Positions 62,079-64,000 of a stretch of 64,000 bases of DNA are shown here, in pieces. The first letter of the stretch is position 1; each line of letters opens with the position of its first letter. The DNA comes from Tateyamaria omphalii. GTDB lineage: Bacteria; Pseudomonadota; Alphaproteobacteria; Rhodobacterales; Rhodobacteraceae. The notes beneath the pieces were generated by a model, which was not told the origin of the DNA, ran no database searches, and worked only from the letters and a program-made list of their open reading frames with translations. Where the stretch lies: assembly GCF_019802125.1 (NCBI RefSeq), contig NZ_JAHVHT010000003.1, positions 434,001 through 498,000 on the forward strand, written 5' to 3'. The translations under genes were made by a program, and so were the position numbers.

Positions 62079-63398
62079 ATGAAAAAAATGACTTCAGCCG
62101 CCGTGGGTGCGGCCTTGATGACATCTGTCAGCGTGCCAACCTTGGCCATGGCAGATGATTTGACACTCTGCTGGGCCGCCTGGGACCCGGCAAATGCATT
62201 GGTGGAACTCAGCAAGGAGTTCGAGGCCCAATCCGGCCACACCATGAACTTCGAGTTCATCCCCTGGCCCAACTTCGCCGACCGGATGCTGAACGAGCTG
62301 AACTCGGGCGGCAAGCTCTGCGACCTGCTGATCGGTGACAGCCAATGGATCGGCGGCGGCGCCGAGAACGGGCATTACGTCAAGCTGAACGACTTCTTCG
62401 ACGCCGAAGGGATCAGCATGGACGACTTCGCACCCGCGACCGTCTACGCCTATTCCACATGGCCCAAGGGCACGCCGAACTACTACGCACTGCCTGCCAT
62501 GGGCGACGCCAACGGCTGGTTCTACCGCGCCGACTGGTTCGCCGATGCCGACATCCAGGCTGCCTACAAGGAAGCCACGGGCGAAGACCTGCGCGAGCCG
62601 CAAAGCCAGCGCGAGATGCTGCAAATCGCCCAGTTCTTCCAGGGCCGCGAGATCGATGGCAAGACCGTCTACGGCGCGTCCATCTTCACCGAGCGCGGCT
62701 CCGAAGGGATCACAATGGGCGTGACCTCGGCGCTTTATCCATGGGGGTTCAAGTACGAGAACACTCCCGGCTCTTACGACATGGAGGGGGCGGTAAACTC
62801 TGCAGAAGCCGTCGAAGCGCTGGAATTCTACAAAGAGTTCTACGAAACCGCGACGCCACCCGGTTACACCAACTCCTACATGGGTGAATCGCTCGACGCC
62901 TTTAAGTCCGGTCAGGTCGCCATGGCGATGAACTGGTTCGCGTTCTTCCCCGGCCTCTATGCCGATCCGGACACCGGCGGGGACAAGATCGACTTCTTCG
63001 TGAACCCACCTCAGAACCAGGCCGGCTCGACGCTGGGCGGGCAGGGGATCAGCGTGGTTGCCTATTCCGACAAACAGGATGCAGCGCTTGAGTACATCAA
63101 GTGGTTTGCCAACCCCGAGGTGCAGGCCAAGTGGTGGGAGCTGGGTGGCTACTCGGCCCACAACGCGGTCCTGAACGATCCGGGCTTCAAGGACAGCGCG
63201 CCGTTCGCCGGTGACTTCCTCGAAGCGATGAACGACGTTCAGGACTTCTGGCAGGAACCGACCTATGCCGAATTGCTGCTCGCCATGCAAAAGCGCATCC
63301 ACGACTATGTGGTCGCGGATCAGGGCACGGCACAGGAAGCCCTCGACAAGCTGATCGAGGACTGGACCGAAGTCTTTGAGGACGAAGGCAAGCTCTAA
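62079..63398 (+). CDS. Sugar ABC transporter substrate-binding protein (AglE-like)
   Basis: 439 residues with a signal peptide (cleavage near AMADD, residue 26) and the extracellular solute-binding family 1 pattern: LTLCWAAWDPANALVELSKEFE, IPWPNFADRMLNEL, GDSQWIGGG, and YALPAMGDANGWFYRADWF. It resembles binding proteins for alpha-glucosides or other disaccharides in Rhodobacterales; the sugar is not certain. It starts an operon with the permease that follows. Confidence 0.86.
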   Translation: MKKMTSAAVGAALMTSVSVPTLAMADDLTLCWAAWDPANALVELSKEFEAQSGHTMNFEFIPWPNFADRMLNELNSGGKLCDLLIGDSQWIGGGAENGHYVKLNDFFDAEGISMDDFAPATVYAYSTWPKGTPNYYALPAMGDANGWFYRADWFADADIQAAYKEATGEDLREPQSQREMLQIAQFFQGREIDGKTVYGASIFTERGSEGITMGVTSALYPWGFKYENTPGSYDMEGAVNSAEAVEALEFYKEFYETATPPGYTNSYMGESLDAFKSGQVAMAMNWFAFFPGLYADPDTGGDKIDFFVNPPQNQAGSTLGGQGISVVAYSDKQDAALEYIKWFANPEVQAKWWELGGYSAHNAVLNDPGFKDSAPFAGDFLEAMNDVQDFWQEPTYAELLLAMQKRIHDYVVADQGTAQEALDKLIEDWTEVFEDEGKL

Positions 63399-63410
63399 GT
63401 CCTCCTCCCA

Positions 63411-63434
63411 GGGGTGGGCAGCAATGCCCACCCC
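63411..63434 (+). other. Hairpin between binding protein and permease genes
   Basis: A perfect 10-bp stem (GGGGTGGGCA/TGCCCACCCC) with a GCAA tetraloop and no T run. Such hairpins after binding-protein genes hold the 3' end of the upstream mRNA and help keep the binding protein in excess over the permease. Confidence 0.75.
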
Positions 63435-63501
63435 ACCTCCGACCGAACCCGACCCTTTGTAGGGTGTGCAATCTGCCCACCTCACGAGAAAGCTGTGCCA
63501 G

Positions 63502-64000
63502 ATGACAGACACCATCGCCAACCGCGCCGCCAAGGCCACGCCCCAACGCGTCGCGCGCAAGATCAAGGGACTGAGCGACCGCGCGATCGCGTGGATCTTT
63601 GTCGCCCCCACGATCTTCCTGCTGCTGGCCATCAACATCTTCCCGCTGATCTGGACGATCCAGCTCAGCTTCACCAACTACCGCGCCAACCGGCTGAACC
63701 GCGAACCGGAATTCATCGGCCTGCGCAACTACGAACGCATCCTCACGGATAGCGACATCTGGCTGAACATGCAGGCCACGGCGCACTTCCTGTTCTGGAC
63801 GATCGCGCTGCAGGTGCTGATCGGCTTCACGCTGGCCTGGCTGATCAACAAGAAATTCAAGGGCAACGACCTCTGGACCACGATCATCGTGCTGCCCATG
63901 ATGCTGTCGCCCGCGGTGGTCGGGAATTTCTGGAAATTCCTCTACCAGCCGCAAATCGGCCTCTTCAACTACATCGTCGCCTTCTTCACCGGCAAAGACC
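63502..64000 (+). CDS. Sugar ABC transporter permease, N-terminal part
   Basis: The gene runs off the window. The visible 166 codons show a polar N-terminus, a first helix (about 30-52, IAWIFVAPTIFLLLAINIFPLIW), then QLSFTNYRANR and a MalF-type region with NMQATAHFLFWTIALQVLIGFTLAWLIN and VLPMMLSPAVVGNFWKFLY. This fits the MalF/UgpA-type permease of the CUT1 family. A second permease and ATPase should follow outside. Confidence 0.9.
   Translation, partial: MTDTIANRAAKATPQRVARKIKGLSDRAIAWIFVAPTIFLLLAINIFPLIWTIQLSFTNYRANRLNREPEFIGLRNYERILTDSDIWLNMQATAHFLFWTIALQVLIGFTLAWLINKKFKGNDLWTTIIVLPMMLSPAVVGNFWKFLYQPQIGLFNYIVAFFTGKD

Noticed and set aside
1-64000. CRISPR arrays, insertion sequences, prophage genes, integrases
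   Set aside because: I saw no regularly spaced repeats, transposase-like proteins or phage structural genes in any frame.

Overview
The window looks like a chromosomal segment of a marine-type alphaproteobacterium of the order Rhodobacterales (Roseobacter group). The evidence is the combination of a SAM/SAH riboswitch in front of metK, an Irr-type Fur regulator beside fabA-fabB-fabI, the rpsA-ihfB-lapA-trpF-trpB gene order, a PhyR/NepR/EcfG general stress system, and high-GC codon use. The species cannot be named from sequence alone. I see no insertion sequence, prophage, CRISPR array or replication origin.

Layout. 1-1797: end of a MetE-like gene, an RraA-family gene and a CIA30-like gene (+ strand). 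1794-11266: a long minus-strand catabolic block with many 4-base overlaps (HAD dehalogenase, alpha/beta hydrolase, threonine dehydratase-like, EEP hydrolase, pcaD, pcaB, MFS exporter, then Zn alcohol dehydrogenase and an enolase-superfamily enzyme). 11400-18342: SlyD-like PPIase, GDPD, the fabA-fabB-fabI operon, a 2-oxoglutarate oxygenase, irr and a glycosyltransferase. 18460-26989: miaB, an OmpA-like protein and a lipoprotein sharing a small domain, then phoH-ybeY-corC-lnt, the SAM/SAH riboswitch with metK, and a YbjN-like secreted protein. 27004-28700: an accessory-looking trio of a winged helix protein, a MASE1-like membrane protein and a pseudo-receiver. 29142-34091: rpsA, ihfB, lapA, trpF, a GNAT gene and trpB.

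34319-35579 holds a compact unit of two exported Asp-rich proteins and a membrane-anchored LuxR-type regulator. 35582-50240 is mostly housekeeping (DUF2237, serine hydrolase, DUF2332, pth, rplY, MFS, lldD, TAT nitroreductase with MarR regulator, trmB, aroA, cmk, trpA, pagL-like, ychF). 50286-54758 has an MDR oxidoreductase, tRNA-Ser(GCU) and a large six-haem cytochrome with an N-terminal P460-like part. 55088-61689 is a general stress island: dps, phyR, nepR, ecfG, a HisKA_2 kinase, a Crp/Fnr regulator, a pseudo-receiver, two tiny membrane proteins and a formate/nitrite-type channel. Six promoters of the form GGAAC-N16/17-CGTT/CGTA are readable in it. 62079-64000 starts a sugar ABC transporter operon behind two palindromic operators.

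The most interesting items are: the local EcfG regulon, including a 47-codon gene; the Asp-rich/LuxR unit; the P460-multihaem fusion; a four-copy 16-base motif with 21-base spacing upstream of pth; a three-copy 3'-end element that follows genes in sense orientation; and an enolase-superfamily enzyme whose first metal ligand is replaced by glycine.
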